64,000 bases of DNA from assembly GCF_000512205.2 (NCBI RefSeq), contig NZ_CP006644.1, positions 4,912,501 to 4,976,500 of the forward strand, written 5' to 3'. The stretch comes from Sphingomonas sanxanigenens DSM 19645 = NX02. Its GTDB lineage: Bacteria; Pseudomonadota; Alphaproteobacteria; Sphingomonadales; Sphingomonadaceae. Under the pieces are notes generated by a model, which saw only the letters and a program-made list of their open reading frames with translations, ran no database searches and was not told the origin of the DNA. The position numbers were made by a program, and so were the translations under genes. Below, in pieces: positions 9,150 through 17,186 of the stretch (the stretch's first letter is position 1; every line of letters starts with the position of its first letter).

Positions 9150-10862
9150 ATGGGCGTTTACGAGGATGTGACCGGCGAGGGCGCAAGGCGCGGCGACGTG
9201 GAGGCGGCGGTGGCGGCGATTTCCGCCTCGCCGGAGTTCCTGCGCGCGCCCGTCATGCGCCGCCTTCTCGACTATCTCGTCCAGGAAACGCTGGCGGGAC
9301 GGGGCGATCAGGTAAAGGCCTATTCGGTCGCTGTCGACGGGCTCGGCCGCGACCCCGATTTCGATACCCAGGCAGACAGCTATCCCCGCGTTCAGGTCGG
9401 CCGGCTGCGCCGCATGCTCGACGCCTATTATGCGCGCTACCCGCTGACCGCCGGCGTCGGCCTCTCGATCCCCAACGGATCCTACAAGGTTCGGCTCTTC
9501 ACCGCCCAGCAAGCGGCAGCGCCTGCCACGTCGGTCGCGGCGTCGGCCACCCCGCCGGCCGGCGCCGTCGGGACTCGCGCACGCGCCGAATGGGATGCGG
9601 GAACCGCGCCGCGGCGCGGGCTGCGCTGGGCGCTCGTCGTCCTGGCGATCGTCGCGCTGCTTGGCGCCGCGATGCTCTGGCTCGTCCTCAATCCGCTGCG
9701 CAGCCTGGCGGATGCGGAGATCGTCCCCGCGCCCTCGCTCGAGCTTCAGCACGTCAGCACCGACGGCAGCCCGGAAGCCATGCGCACCGGCAACCGTGTC
9801 GACGCGGTGCTGGGCGACGCGCTTTACCGCTCGTTCGTCACCCTCATTCAGGCAGGTGTCAACGCCAGCCAGGCGGCGGCGCCCGACTACCGGCTCGTCG
9901 GGAGGGTCTCGACCACCGGCGGCGCCACCACGCTCGCCGTGCAAATCTATCATGTTCAGTCCGGCCGCCAGATCTGGTCGCAAACCGTGGCCATACCGGC
10001 CGACGCGACCCCGCTCGAACCGGTGTTGCGCCCCATGATCGCGCAGATCATCCAGCCCTTCGGCGTCATCGCCACCGATCAGCGGGCGCGCTTCACCGAC
10101 CCCGCGGCGCCAGGCTTCCCCTGCCTGGTGCTCTATCACGACTATCGCCGCACGCGTGATTCGGCGATCTACACGACGGTCGATACGTGCCTCGAGCGGT
10201 CGGGCGAACTCACTCCGAACAAGACCAATGTGCTCGCAGCGCGATCTTTCATGGCTTTCGACGCAGCGCGGCTGACACCCGGCGACGCGCCCGCGCTGCG
10301 CCGGCGTGGCGCGCGGCTGGCACGTGACGCGGTGCGCGCCGATCCGTTCAGCGGCGTCGGCCATTATGCGCTGGCGACCGCCTTCTTCGCTGAAGGCCGC
10401 TGCGACCTCGGCAAGGCCAGCGCCCAGCGCTCGATCGAACTCAACCCTTATAGTGGTGAGAAACTGGCGACGCTCGGCGCGGCGATGTTCGAATGCGGCG
10501 ATCCCGATGCGGAGCGGCTGTTGCGCGAGGCGCTGCTGCTCGACCCCAACGGCCCCGCCTACACGCGGACGCCGCTCGTCATCCTGCTGATCCGCCAGCA
10601 GGAGGCCGCCGAAGCGCTGGCGCTGGCCAACATGATCATTCCGCCGATGGACGCCACCCGCCCGTCCTACGATCTGACGATGGCGCTCGCCCAGGCGGCC
10701 AACGGCCGACGCGCCGCCGCCGCCGCATCGTGGCGGCGCGTACTTCGCAGCGCCGGCAGCAAGGGCGACGCAGCATCCCTTGCGGCGAGCCCGTCGCTCT
10801 CCCCATGGCTGGGGTCGCGCACGATGGAGGCGCTGAAAGAAGTCGGGCTGGTCAACAACTAG
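9150..10862 (+). CDS. membrane-anchored TPR protein with DNA-binding-like N-terminal domain
   Basis: 570 residues. Residues 15-118 resemble the N-terminal module of rhizobial/sphingomonad 'adenylate cyclase-like' TPR proteins, with FLRAPVMRRLLDYLVQETLAG, VDGLGRDPDFDTQ, VQVGRLRRMLDAYYA and LSIPNGSYKV; this module is thought to be related to winged-helix transcription regulators. A single membrane helix lies at about 160-180 (ALVVLAIVALLGAAMLWLVL). The periplasmic half has a TolB/FlgO-like segment (YRLVGRVS...LAVQIYHV) and then TPR-like helices. No cyclase catalytic domain is present. It may act as a CadC-type membrane-bound regulator, but its target and signal are unknown. Confidence 0.65.
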   Translation: MGVYEDVTGEGARRGDVEAAVAAISASPEFLRAPVMRRLLDYLVQETLAGRGDQVKAYSVAVDGLGRDPDFDTQADSYPRVQVGRLRRMLDAYYARYPLTAGVGLSIPNGSYKVRLFTAQQAAAPATSVAASATPPAGAVGTRARAEWDAGTAPRRGLRWALVVLAIVALLGAAMLWLVLNPLRSLADAEIVPAPSLELQHVSTDGSPEAMRTGNRVDAVLGDALYRSFVTLIQAGVNASQAAAPDYRLVGRVSTTGGATTLAVQIYHVQSGRQIWSQTVAIPADATPLEPVLRPMIAQIIQPFGVIATDQRARFTDPAAPGFPCLVLYHDYRRTRDSAIYTTVDTCLERSGELTPNKTNVLAARSFMAFDAARLTPGDAPALRRRGARLARDAVRADPFSGVGHYALATAFFAEGRCDLGKASAQRSIELNPYSGEKLATLGAAMFECGDPDAERLLREALLLDPNGPAYTRTPLVILLIRQQEAAEALALANMIIPPMDATRPSYDLTMALAQAANGRRAAAAASWRRVLRSAGSKGDAASLAASPSLSPWLGSRTMEALKEVGLVNN

Positions 10863-11035
10863 GAATATTGCCGGATCTTGGGATAATACGCCGAGAAATA
10901 GCGAAATCGTCGATCCGCAACCTATCCCGAAACCGAGAAATCCCCCGCCACGCCGTGCTTTCGCGGTTTGGCATGGCTTTTGCTGAAAGAGCGACATGGC
11001 CGCGACCCCGCGGCGCATCTTTCAGGGAGCCTGTC

Positions 11036-11167
11036 ATGTCGATCCGTTTCGCCGATCTCCGCCGCAGCCTTGTCGCCGCCGCTGGCGCGTTGACGCTCAG
11101 CAGCCTGGCGCTCTCCGCGGCCGTCATGCCCACGGTCGCGCCGCTGACCTCGCAGCCTGCACTCTGA
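11036..11167 (+). CDS. 43-residue small protein with N-terminal signal or membrane segment
   Basis: ATG at 11036 follows CAGGGAG at good spacing and reads MSIRFADLRRSLVAAAGALT to a TGA at 11165-11167. A positively charged N-terminus precedes a hydrophobic stretch (residues 12-31), as in a secretion signal or single membrane helix. It ends 28 nt before the PspC-domain gene and probably shares its transcript. I do not recognise a family with certainty; small proteins of this shape next to PspC genes are an impression from sphingomonads, not a checked fact. Confidence 0.6.
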   Translation: MSIRFADLRRSLVAAAGALTLSSLALSAAVMPTVAPLTSQPAL

Positions 11168-11195
11168 TCCCACCCTTCTGCTTCAGGAACAGCCG

Positions 11196-11381
11196 ATGTC
11201 GTCTTACGCCCTCGACAAATCCAATGCCAAGCTGCTCGGCGTGTGCTCGGGCTTCGCGCGCTGGACGTCGACCGATCCGTTTCTCGTCCGCCTCGGACTG
11301 GTCCTGCTGACCGTGTTCGCGTTCGGGCCGGTCGGATTGCTCGCCTACCTGCTCACGGCGTGGCTCGCCGAGGCCCGCTGA
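11196..11381 (+). CDS. PspC-domain small membrane protein
   Basis: 61 residues. The whole protein is a PspC domain: LDKSNAKLLGVCSGFARW followed by DPFLVRLGLVLLTVFAFGPVGLLAYLLTAWL, i.e. the conserved loop and one hydrophobic hairpin or helix. PspC proteins sit in the inner membrane and in enterobacteria signal envelope stress to PspA. No pspA, pspB or pspF is nearby, so a stress role is inferred from the domain only. Ribosome-binding region CAGGAACAG precedes the ATG. Confidence 0.85.
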   Translation: MSSYALDKSNAKLLGVCSGFARWTSTDPFLVRLGLVLLTVFAFGPVGLLAYLLTAWLAEAR

Positions 11382-11479
11382 ACGACCGATTAACCTCTTT
11401 GTCTTGCTTTGGAGCTGTGATCTAGGTCATAGCATGGGGCACCGTTGGCCTGTCATGCAGGCCAAAGAAGAGGTGTCGA

Positions 11480-11758
11480 ATGTGGGGCTATAAGCATCGC
11501 GATCCAGCGATCCATAGCCGTGTTCGCGACCAGGCAGCCTGGCTGATCCGCGATCATGGCGACAATGCAGAGGATGTGCTGCGCGCGAAGATGAACCGGT
11601 CCAACATCACCAAGGATGATGCCTACCGGTTCAAGCTGACGATGGAAGAACTCGAACGTCAGCGCAAGCAAGGGCCACGGCGCAGCCGGCACCGCGGTAG
11701 CCTCTTGCAACGCATCCTCGCCCGCCTCGGATTGAATCGCCCCTCCCACGGAAGTTGA
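11480..11758 (+). CDS. hypothetical basic protein, 92 residues
   Basis: ATG at 11480 follows AAGAGG at normal spacing. The product is soluble-looking. The N-terminal half is rich in helix formers (RVRDQAAWLIRDHGDNAEDVLRAKM) and the C-terminal tail is strongly basic (RKQGPRRSRHRGS). No family recognised. It lies between small envelope genes and is read in the same direction as its neighbours, with about 100 bp upstream that could hold its own promoter. Confidence 0.65.
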   Translation: MWGYKHRDPAIHSRVRDQAAWLIRDHGDNAEDVLRAKMNRSNITKDDAYRFKLTMEELERQRKQGPRRSRHRGSLLQRILARLGLNRPSHGS

Positions 11759-11782
11759 TCGGCTTGGCGGCAATGCCGCCCG

Positions 11783-12175
11783 GTGCTAGACCGAATATAT
11801 GGCCGCCTTGACCACCATGACCAGCGGACCGGGCTCGCGCCGCCGATGAACTGGCACCGGCTGACCCGCGGCGAGGATGAAGTGGTCGATGCCTTCATGG
11901 CGGCCCAGGCCGATCGCTTGAACGACCGCCTCGACGCCGCGAACGGCTGGCACGCCGATGGCCGGCGCTATACGCTCGATCCGCCGGTTCCACGTGGCCT
12001 TTCCGATACGCTCTATGCCATCGACACCGTGGAACTGCAGCGTGATCGTCCGCGAAGGATCGGCGCGATCGTGCAGCGATTGCTGGTCGCGGTGTCGCTG
12101 ATCTGGGCCGCCTATACGTGTTATAGCGTATTGCTCCAGATCAAAAGCATCGCTTCCGCGTTGTTCCGCGCTTGA
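11783..12175 (+). CDS. hypothetical protein with C-terminal membrane helix
   Basis: 130 residues from a GTG at 11783, or about 109 from the in-frame ATG at 11846; neither has a strong ribosome-binding site, so the start is uncertain. The N-terminal two thirds are soluble and acidic (RGEDEVVDAFMAAQADRLNDRLDAANG). One hydrophobic helix at about 100-122 (IVQRLLVAVSLIWAAYTCYSV) would anchor the tail in the membrane. Family unknown. Confidence 0.55.
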   Translation: MLDRIYGRLDHHDQRTGLAPPMNWHRLTRGEDEVVDAFMAAQADRLNDRLDAANGWHADGRRYTLDPPVPRGLSDTLYAIDTVELQRDRPRRIGAIVQRLLVAVSLIWAAYTCYSVLLQIKSIASALFRA

Positions 12176-12220
12176 CCTCGCTCCATCGATGCGAAACTGT
12201 GGGCCGCAATCAGGGGGGAC

Positions 12221-12718
12221 ATGGTGCGGATTCAAGGGCGCATGGGGCGTGCGCGAGCCGCGGCGGCGTCGAGGATGATTCGCCAGCCGATCATGCGGAG
12301 CGCCATCAAGGTGGATAGCGAACGCGCAGCCTATGTAAGGGCGGCGCAGGCAATCATTCGGGTCCGCGATCTCAGGGATCGCATCATCGGTGGCCACGGC
12401 CAGTTTGCGGATCCTGCCTGGGATCTGCTGCTCGATCTCTATGTCGCGACGGTTGAAGACCGGCCGTTGGCGGTGGGCGATGCCTGCGTCGGCGCACGCG
12501 TGCCGCAGACCACGGCGCTGCGCTGGATCGATCAGCTCGAGCGGCTCGGCAAGGTCAAGCGCACAGCCGATCCGTCCGACCGGCGGCGGACGCTCGTCAG
12601 CCTGACCGACGCTCAATTGTCCCTGATGGACCGGTTCTTCCGGTCGGCCGCCGATGCCGTCGGATCGTTCGGCGGCGACAATGCGAATTTCTCTTCGAGC
12701 AGTCCCAACGGAAGATAG
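12221..12718 (+). CDS. MarR-like winged-helix regulator
   Basis: 165 residues. Residues 60-140 form a winged helix: a helix pair (AWDLLLDLYVATVEDRPL), a recognition-helix region (VGARVPQTTALRWIDQLERLGKV) and the wing DPSDRRRTLVSLT, which is the DxRxR hallmark of MarR proteins. ATG at 12221 follows GGGGGA. The N-terminal 30 basic residues are atypical, and a start at M25 is possible. The last 35 codons overlap the opposing gene at 12613-12831. The target is unknown; autoregulation is usual in the family. Confidence 0.75.
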   Translation: MVRIQGRMGRARAAAASRMIRQPIMRSAIKVDSERAAYVRAAQAIIRVRDLRDRIIGGHGQFADPAWDLLLDLYVATVEDRPLAVGDACVGARVPQTTALRWIDQLERLGKVKRTADPSDRRRTLVSLTDAQLSLMDRFFRSAADAVGSFGGDNANFSSSSPNGR

Positions 12719-12831
12719 AGCGTCGCGCCGATGTCCCGCTCCCCGGCGCGGTCGAGCAGGGTCAGGGCCTCGTTCAAAAGATCATAGGCGCGCAAAACGC
12801 GCGCGATAACGTCGCCAGAATTGGTATGCAT
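12613..12831 (-). CDS. hypothetical small protein overlapping the MarR-like gene
   Basis: 72 residues, MHTNSGDVIARVLRAYDLLN onward, with a convincingly amphipathic helical N-terminal half (NEALTLLDRAGERDIGATLYLPLGLLEEKF) and a polar tail. The N-terminal 37 codons are free of the neighbour; the C-terminal part overlaps the MarR-like gene tail-to-tail by 106 bp. Codon-like periodicity is better in the non-overlapping half. No family recognised. Expression is inferred from the protein-like sequence only. Confidence 0.55.
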   Translation of the reverse strand: MHTNSGDVIARVLRAYDLLNEALTLLDRAGERDIGATLYLPLGLLEEKFALSPPNDPTASAADRKNRSIRDN

Positions 12832-13048
12832 GTTCCCCAGCCTTGTTGCGGTCCATGCTGCGCTTTTGCGGCGCTACGTCAAGAACGGAACCCACATCGG
12901 CCGGCGATCCGCTCCAAAGCGGAGCGGATTGTAAGGGGCGCGGCGATGAGGCGACCCAGCCCAGCGCCGAAGCGTTCCAGACCGCGTCATCGTTTGACAG
13001 CATCCCCGGCTTCGCCCAAGCCGGCCGCCATTCCGGTGAGGGCAGGCG

Positions 13049-13759
13049 GTGGCCGACGTCAAACTTCATTCAAGCTGGCTCGAGCCGCTGCGCGGCGAAT
13101 TCGACAGCCCCTACATGCACACGCTCAAGGCGTGGCTGCTCGCCGAGAAGCAGGCGGGCAAGCGCATCTTCCCCAAGGGCGGCGAGTGGTTTCGCGCGCT
13201 CGACCTGACGCCGCTCGACGCGGTGCGCGTCGTCATCCTTGGGCAGGATCCCTATCACGGCCCCGGCCAGGCGCACGGGCTGTGCTTCTCGGTGCAGCCC
13301 GACGTCCGCATCCCGCCCTCGCTGGTCAACATCTACAAGGAACTGGAGGCCGATCTCGGCATTCCGCGCGCGCGCCACGGCTTCCTCGAACATTGGGCGC
13401 AGCAGGGTGTGCTGCTGCTCAATTCGGTGCTGACCGTGCAGATGGGCATGGCCGCCTCGCACCAGGGCAAGGGATGGGAGCGCTTTACCGACGCCGTGAT
13501 CCGCCTGGTCAACGCGAAACCCGATCCGGTCGTCTTCATGCTGTGGGGCAGCCACGCGCAGAAGAAGGCGGCGGCGGTCGACAGCATCGATCGGGGCGGT
13601 CGCCATCTCGTCCTGAAATCCCCCCACCCCTCACCGCTGTCAGCGCATAACGGCTTCTTCGGCAGCCGGCATTTCTCGCAGGCCAATGCCTTTCTGGAAC
13701 AGCATAGCCGGTCCCCGATCGACTGGGCCTTGCCCGCCATGGTCAGCGCGGCGGGCTAG
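13049..13759 (+). CDS. ung: uracil-DNA glycosylase, family 1
   Basis: Removes uracil from DNA in base excision repair. 236 residues, normal for the family, with the water-activating motif [18 protein letters not shown] (catalytic Asp) and the DNA-intercalation loop [13 protein letters not shown] (catalytic His). The GTG at 13049 after AGGGCAGGCG gives [14 protein letters not shown], which matches the family N-terminus. Monocistronic; a small gene on the opposite strand converges on it. Confidence 0.97.
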   Translation: MADVKLHSSWLEPLRGEFDSPYMHTLKAWLLAEKQAGKRIFPKGGEWFRALDLTPLDAVRVVILGQDPYHGPGQAHGLCFSVQPDVRIPPSLVNIYKELEADLGIPRARHGFLEHWAQQGVLLLNSVLTVQMGMAASHQGKGWERFTDAVIRLVNAKPDPVVFMLWGSHAQKKAAAVDSIDRGGRHLVLKSPHPSPLSAHNGFFGSRHFSQANAFLEQHSRSPIDWALPAMVSAAG

Positions 13760-13810
13760 CGGCGCTTCCTTCGAGCACAGAAAGAACCGAAAGATCCGCG
13801 TCCCGGCCCC

Positions 13811-14239
13811 TCACGCATCATCGACCGCGCATGCGCCCTCGTGCGGATGCGCGAGGCAGAGCAGCGCATGACTGGCCTGCGCCGTACTGGGGGGCGGCCC
13901 GTCGCCGAAGGCGAACTGCAGCACGAGCCGCTTCGGCGCGCCTTCGGCAACATAGAACCGCGGATCCGCGGCGCCCTCGCCATTCCGGATCGTCAGCGCG
14001 CGACCCGCAAGCGTCGCCTGCGTCACCTTGCCGTCGGTGCACAACAGATAGAAGGCGCGCCCGAGATTGGCCATCGTCCCCATCCGGATCGCAGCGATAC
14101 GTTCGGGCGAGGCATCGCGCCCCGACGCTACAAAACTTTCAAGATCGACATCGACCGAAAGCGGTGGAAGCGTACATGCTGGTACCGCCACGGGCTCCAC
14201 GGCAAGCATCACCCCGGCCAGAATCGTCATGAAAGGCAT
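13811..14239 (-). CDS. hypothetical exported protein, 142 residues
   Basis: Open frame continues far upstream, but the protein-like part begins at the ATG at 14239 (MPFMTILAGVMLAVEPVAVPA), preceded by GAAGGGG; an in-frame ATG at 14257 is the alternative. The N-terminus is a signal peptide with an AxA-type cleavage site. The mature part has three cysteines (PACTL, LLCTDG, LLCLAH) that could form disulfides, and the stretch PERIAAIRMGTMANLGRAFY. No family recognised. It is divergent from the ketosynthase operon at 14366, so the 126 bp between them should carry that operon's promoter. Confidence 0.7.
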   Translation of the reverse strand: MPFMTILAGVMLAVEPVAVPACTLPPLSVDVDLESFVASGRDASPERIAAIRMGTMANLGRAFYLLCTDGKVTQATLAGRALTIRNGEGAADPRFYVAEGAPKRLVLQFAFGDGPPPSTAQASHALLCLAHPHEGACAVDDA

Positions 14240-14365
14240 TATGGCCCCCTTCGTCATCCCTTCTAACACCGGATCGATCGGCGCCAAGGGCGCTTCACCG
14301 AGAGGAATTGCTTTGGCGCAATCCATGCGGCGACTATCATCCTGCCGCATCATGGCCGGTTCCGC

Positions 14366-15355
14366 ATGATATCCTTTCGTCTCGCCGGCTTCGGCACCTA
14401 TCGCCCGCGCGAGCATCGCCCTTCGACCGCGTTCGATACGCTGTTCGGCAAGCCGGCGGGCTGGACCGAGACCGAGTTCGGCATCGCCGCCCGCGGCGTC
14501 GCCGCCCCCGATGAGACCAGCTCGATGATGGCGGCCTCCGCCTGTGAGGCCGCATTGGCAGAGGCCGGCTGGCCGGCATCGTCGATCGACCTCCTCATCG
14601 GCGCTTGCGGGGTGATGGAGCAGCCGATCCCCGGCACCTCGGTGCTGATCCAGGAACGGCTGGGGCTCGGTCGATCGGGCATTCCGGCGTTCGACGTCAA
14701 CCAGACCTGCCTGTCGTTCCTCACCGCGCTCGATATCGCCGCGCTCGGCATTGCGCAGGGCCGCTGGCGCCGCGTGCTGATCGCCTCGTCCGACATCGCG
14801 TCCGCCGGGCTCGACCTTGGCGTGCCCGCCTCCGCCGCGATCTTCGGCGACGGCGCCGCGGCGGTCTGCGTTGAGGCAGACGGCGGCTCCGCGGGTCTCC
14901 TCGCCAGCCGCTTCGCCACCTGGGGCGAGGGCCACGACCTCGCCGTACTCGCCGCGGGCGGCACGCGCGTCCGTGTCGCAGAGGGGTATGACGCGCTGAT
15001 TGCCGGCTCGCGCTTCCGCATGGATGCGTTCGGGATATTCAGGGCCGCCGCACGCGGGCTGCCGAAACTGGTCGACGCCACGCTCGCCGAGGCGGGCCTC
15101 ACCCGCCAGACCGTCGACCTGATCGTCTGCCATCAGGCGAGCGCGCCCGGCGTCGAGCATGTTCGCCGGCTGATGGGCGGCGCTCCGGCGCGCGTCGTCG
15201 ACATCTTCGCCGATCATGGCAACCAGATCGCCGCCTCGCTGCCGAGCGGGCTGGTCGCGGCGCGACGCGCGGGCCTGTTGCGGCCGGGCATGTCGGTGCT
15301 GCTGCTCGGCACAGCCGCCGGGATCAGCGCGGCGGCGATGGCGCTGCGGCTGTGA
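14366..15355 (+). CDS. thiolase-fold ketosynthase (KAS III/OleA-like)
   Basis: First gene of a six-gene cluster. 329 residues with the complete KAS III triad: Cys115 (NQTCLSF), His256 (CHQASAP) and Asn286 (HGNQIAA), plus the glycine-rich FGDGAAAV. Such enzymes condense an acyl-CoA with malonyl-ACP (FabH) or two acyl chains head-to-head (OleA). The motif around Asn, HGNQIAASLPSGL, and the absence of any fab gene nearby argue against the housekeeping FabH. The ATG at 14366 gives the typical MISFRLAGFGTYRP start. The stop overlaps the next gene's GTG. Substrate unknown. Confidence 0.85.
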   Translation: MISFRLAGFGTYRPREHRPSTAFDTLFGKPAGWTETEFGIAARGVAAPDETSSMMAASACEAALAEAGWPASSIDLLIGACGVMEQPIPGTSVLIQERLGLGRSGIPAFDVNQTCLSFLTALDIAALGIAQGRWRRVLIASSDIASAGLDLGVPASAAIFGDGAAAVCVEADGGSAGLLASRFATWGEGHDLAVLAAGGTRVRVAEGYDALIAGSRFRMDAFGIFRAAARGLPKLVDATLAEAGLTRQTVDLIVCHQASAPGVEHVRRLMGGAPARVVDIFADHGNQIAASLPSGLVAARRAGLLRPGMSVLLLGTAAGISAAAMALRL

Positions 15356-16353
15356 GCGCGCCCCGCCACGCGCTCGTCACCGGTGCCACCGGCGGGCTCG
15401 GCCTCACGCTGGTGCCGACCCTGCTCGCCGCCGGCTATCGCGTCCGCGCCACCGGCCGCAGCACCGCCATGCTCGGCCGGCTGGCCGCGCTGGGCGCCGA
15501 GCCGCGCGCCGTCGACCTTACCGACCCGCAGGCGCTGCCGCCATTGTGCGCGGGCATCGATGTGGTGTTCCATGCTGCCGCGCTCTCGAGCCCATGGGGG
15601 CCGTTCGAGGCGTTCGAGCGGATCAACGTCACCGCCACCCGCCAGTTGCTCGCCGCCGCTTGCGGCGCTGGCTGCGACGGCTTCGTCTTCGTGTCCTCGC
15701 CGTCAATCTACGCCGCGCCGCGCGACCGCGTCGGGCTGATCGAGACGAGCGCCCCATGCGAGCCGGCGATGAACGCCTATGCCGCGACCAAGCTCGCCGC
15801 CGAGCGGCTGGTGCTGGGTGCCAACGGCATGCGGATGAAGACGGTCGCGATCCGCCCGCGCGCGGTGATGGGTCCCGACGACGGCGTGTTGCTGCCACGC
15901 CTGCTGCGCATCGTCCAGCGCGGCCGCTTCCCGCTGATCAATGGCGGGAAAGCACTGGTCGAACTGACCGACGTGCGCGACGCCTGCCGCGCGCTGCTGC
16001 TGGCCGACCGCCACCGCGTGGCGGCCGGCGGGCAGGCGATCAATATTTCCGGCGGTCAACCGGTCACCATCCGCGCGCTGGTCGAGGCGCTGGGCGAGGT
16101 GGCCGGACGCCCGATCCGGTTCAAGCCGGTCTCGGTCGATTTCGCGATGCGCGCCGCCGGCCTGCTCGAAACCATCTATGGCTTGCTGCCCGGCCGCCCC
16201 GAGCCGCCGGTCACGCGCTATGGCGTGGCGATGCTGGCGTTCTCGCAGACCTTCGACCTCAGCCGCGCGCGCCGCCTGCTGGGCTATGAGCCCCTGCATG
16301 ATGCTGTGGCGAGCGCCCGCGAGGCGGCGGCGAACGCGCTGGGTCGCGCATGA
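15352..16353 (+). CDS. NAD(P)-dependent extended SDR (OleD/3beta-HSD-like)
   Basis: 333 residues. The Rossmann dinucleotide motif TGATGGLG is at 10-17, the catalytic Tyr/Lys are in YAATK (Tyr143, Lys147), and the preceding Ser region is SSPSIY. It most resembles extended SDRs of the 3-beta-hydroxysteroid dehydrogenase/OleD group, which reduce the beta-keto product of an OleA-type ketosynthase. That pairing fits its position directly after the ketosynthase. GTG start inside GTGA of the previous stop; its own stop overlaps the next ATG. Cofactor and substrate are inferred. Confidence 0.82.
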   Translation: MSAPRHALVTGATGGLGLTLVPTLLAAGYRVRATGRSTAMLGRLAALGAEPRAVDLTDPQALPPLCAGIDVVFHAAALSSPWGPFEAFERINVTATRQLLAAACGAGCDGFVFVSSPSIYAAPRDRVGLIETSAPCEPAMNAYAATKLAAERLVLGANGMRMKTVAIRPRAVMGPDDGVLLPRLLRIVQRGRFPLINGGKALVELTDVRDACRALLLADRHRVAAGGQAINISGGQPVTIRALVEALGEVAGRPIRFKPVSVDFAMRAAGLLETIYGLLPGRPEPPVTRYGVAMLAFSQTFDLSRARRLLGYEPLHDAVASAREAAANALGRA

Positions 16354-17186
16354 TCCGCTGCGGATTCGCGCTGATCGAGGCAGGCCATTGCCTGCATCCA
16401 CAGGCGATGGCGCGGCGCGGCGCCAGCCTCTGCCCCACGCGATTTCCCGCGCTGGTCGGCGTGATCCGTCATCCCGGCGAAGGCGTGATCCTGTTCGACA
16501 CGGGCTATGATCCCGCCTTCTTCGCCGCCACCGATCGCTTCCCGGAGCGCCTCTATCGCTGGACCACGCCGGTGAAGCTGGGCCCCGGTGAGGCGGCGGT
16601 CGATCAGCTCGCCCGTGCGGGCGTCGCACCCGATGCGGTGACCGCGATCGTGCTGTCCCACTTTCATGGCGATCACATCGCCGGACTCGCCGCCTTCCCC
16701 GCCGCGCGCCTCTTTTGCGCGCGCGCCGGACTGGAGGAGTTGCGCACCCGCGGTCGCTTCGGTGGCGTCCGGCGCGGACTGCTCGCCGCGCTGGTGCCCA
16801 GGGAGCCGCAGCGCCGCACGACCTTCTTCGAGGATCTGCCGCGCGTGACGCTGGCCGGCGATTTCGCGCCCTTCGACCAGGGCGTCGACCTGTTCGGCGA
16901 TGGTGCGCTGTTCGCGGTCGAACTGCCCGGCCATTGCACCGGCCATTGGGGGCTGGCGCTGGCGATCGAGGATGGCCGGCGGCTGATGCTGGTCGGAGAC
17001 GCCGCCTGGTCGATCGGCGCGATCCGCGACGACGCGCCGCCACCGCGCCTCACCACCGCGCTGCTCGGCAATACCGGCCGCTACCGCGCGACGCTCAACG
17101 CGCTGCACCGGTTGACGACGCGCAATCGCGAGATGGTCCTGCTGCCCTCGCACTGCCCCGAAGCCGCGCAGACATTCATTGGCTGA
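16350..17186 (+). CDS. metallo-beta-lactamase-fold hydrolase
   Basis: 278 residues with the dinuclear metal site SHFHGDH (His104, His106, Asp108, His109), His195/199 in PGHCTGHWG, Asp217 in LVGDAAW and a C-terminal His in LPSHCPEA. The pattern is that of N-acyl-homoserine-lactonase/glyoxalase II-like members, which open lactones or cleave thioesters. Within this cluster it could release an acyl chain, open a lactone or self-protect; which one is not evident. ATGA overlap with the SDR gene; its last 8 nt overlap the next start. Confidence 0.85.
   Translation: MIRCGFALIEAGHCLHPQAMARRGASLCPTRFPALVGVIRHPGEGVILFDTGYDPAFFAATDRFPERLYRWTTPVKLGPGEAAVDQLARAGVAPDAVTAIVLSHFHGDHIAGLAAFPAARLFCARAGLEELRTRGRFGGVRRGLLAALVPREPQRRTTFFEDLPRVTLAGDFAPFDQGVDLFGDGALFAVELPGHCTGHWGLALAIEDGRRLMLVGDAAWSIGAIRDDAPPPRLTTALLGNTGRYRATLNALHRLTTRNREMVLLPSHCPEAAQTFIG

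Noticed and set aside
8946-11018. A 690-residue minus-strand open frame
   Set aside because: Antisense of the TPR gene; no domain, and biased toward Arg, Gly and Ala as other shadow frames are.
14366-15355. Housekeeping fabH
   Set aside because: The triad fits, but there is no fab or plsX context and the gene is translationally coupled to a specialised pathway.
14366-16353. Canonical ole (OleABCD) olefin or beta-lactone cluster
   Set aside because: Only OleA-like and OleD-like enzymes are present. There is no OleB alpha/beta hydrolase, and the adenylate-forming gene belongs to the F390/PaaK branch rather than the OleC/ANL acyl-CoA synthetase type.
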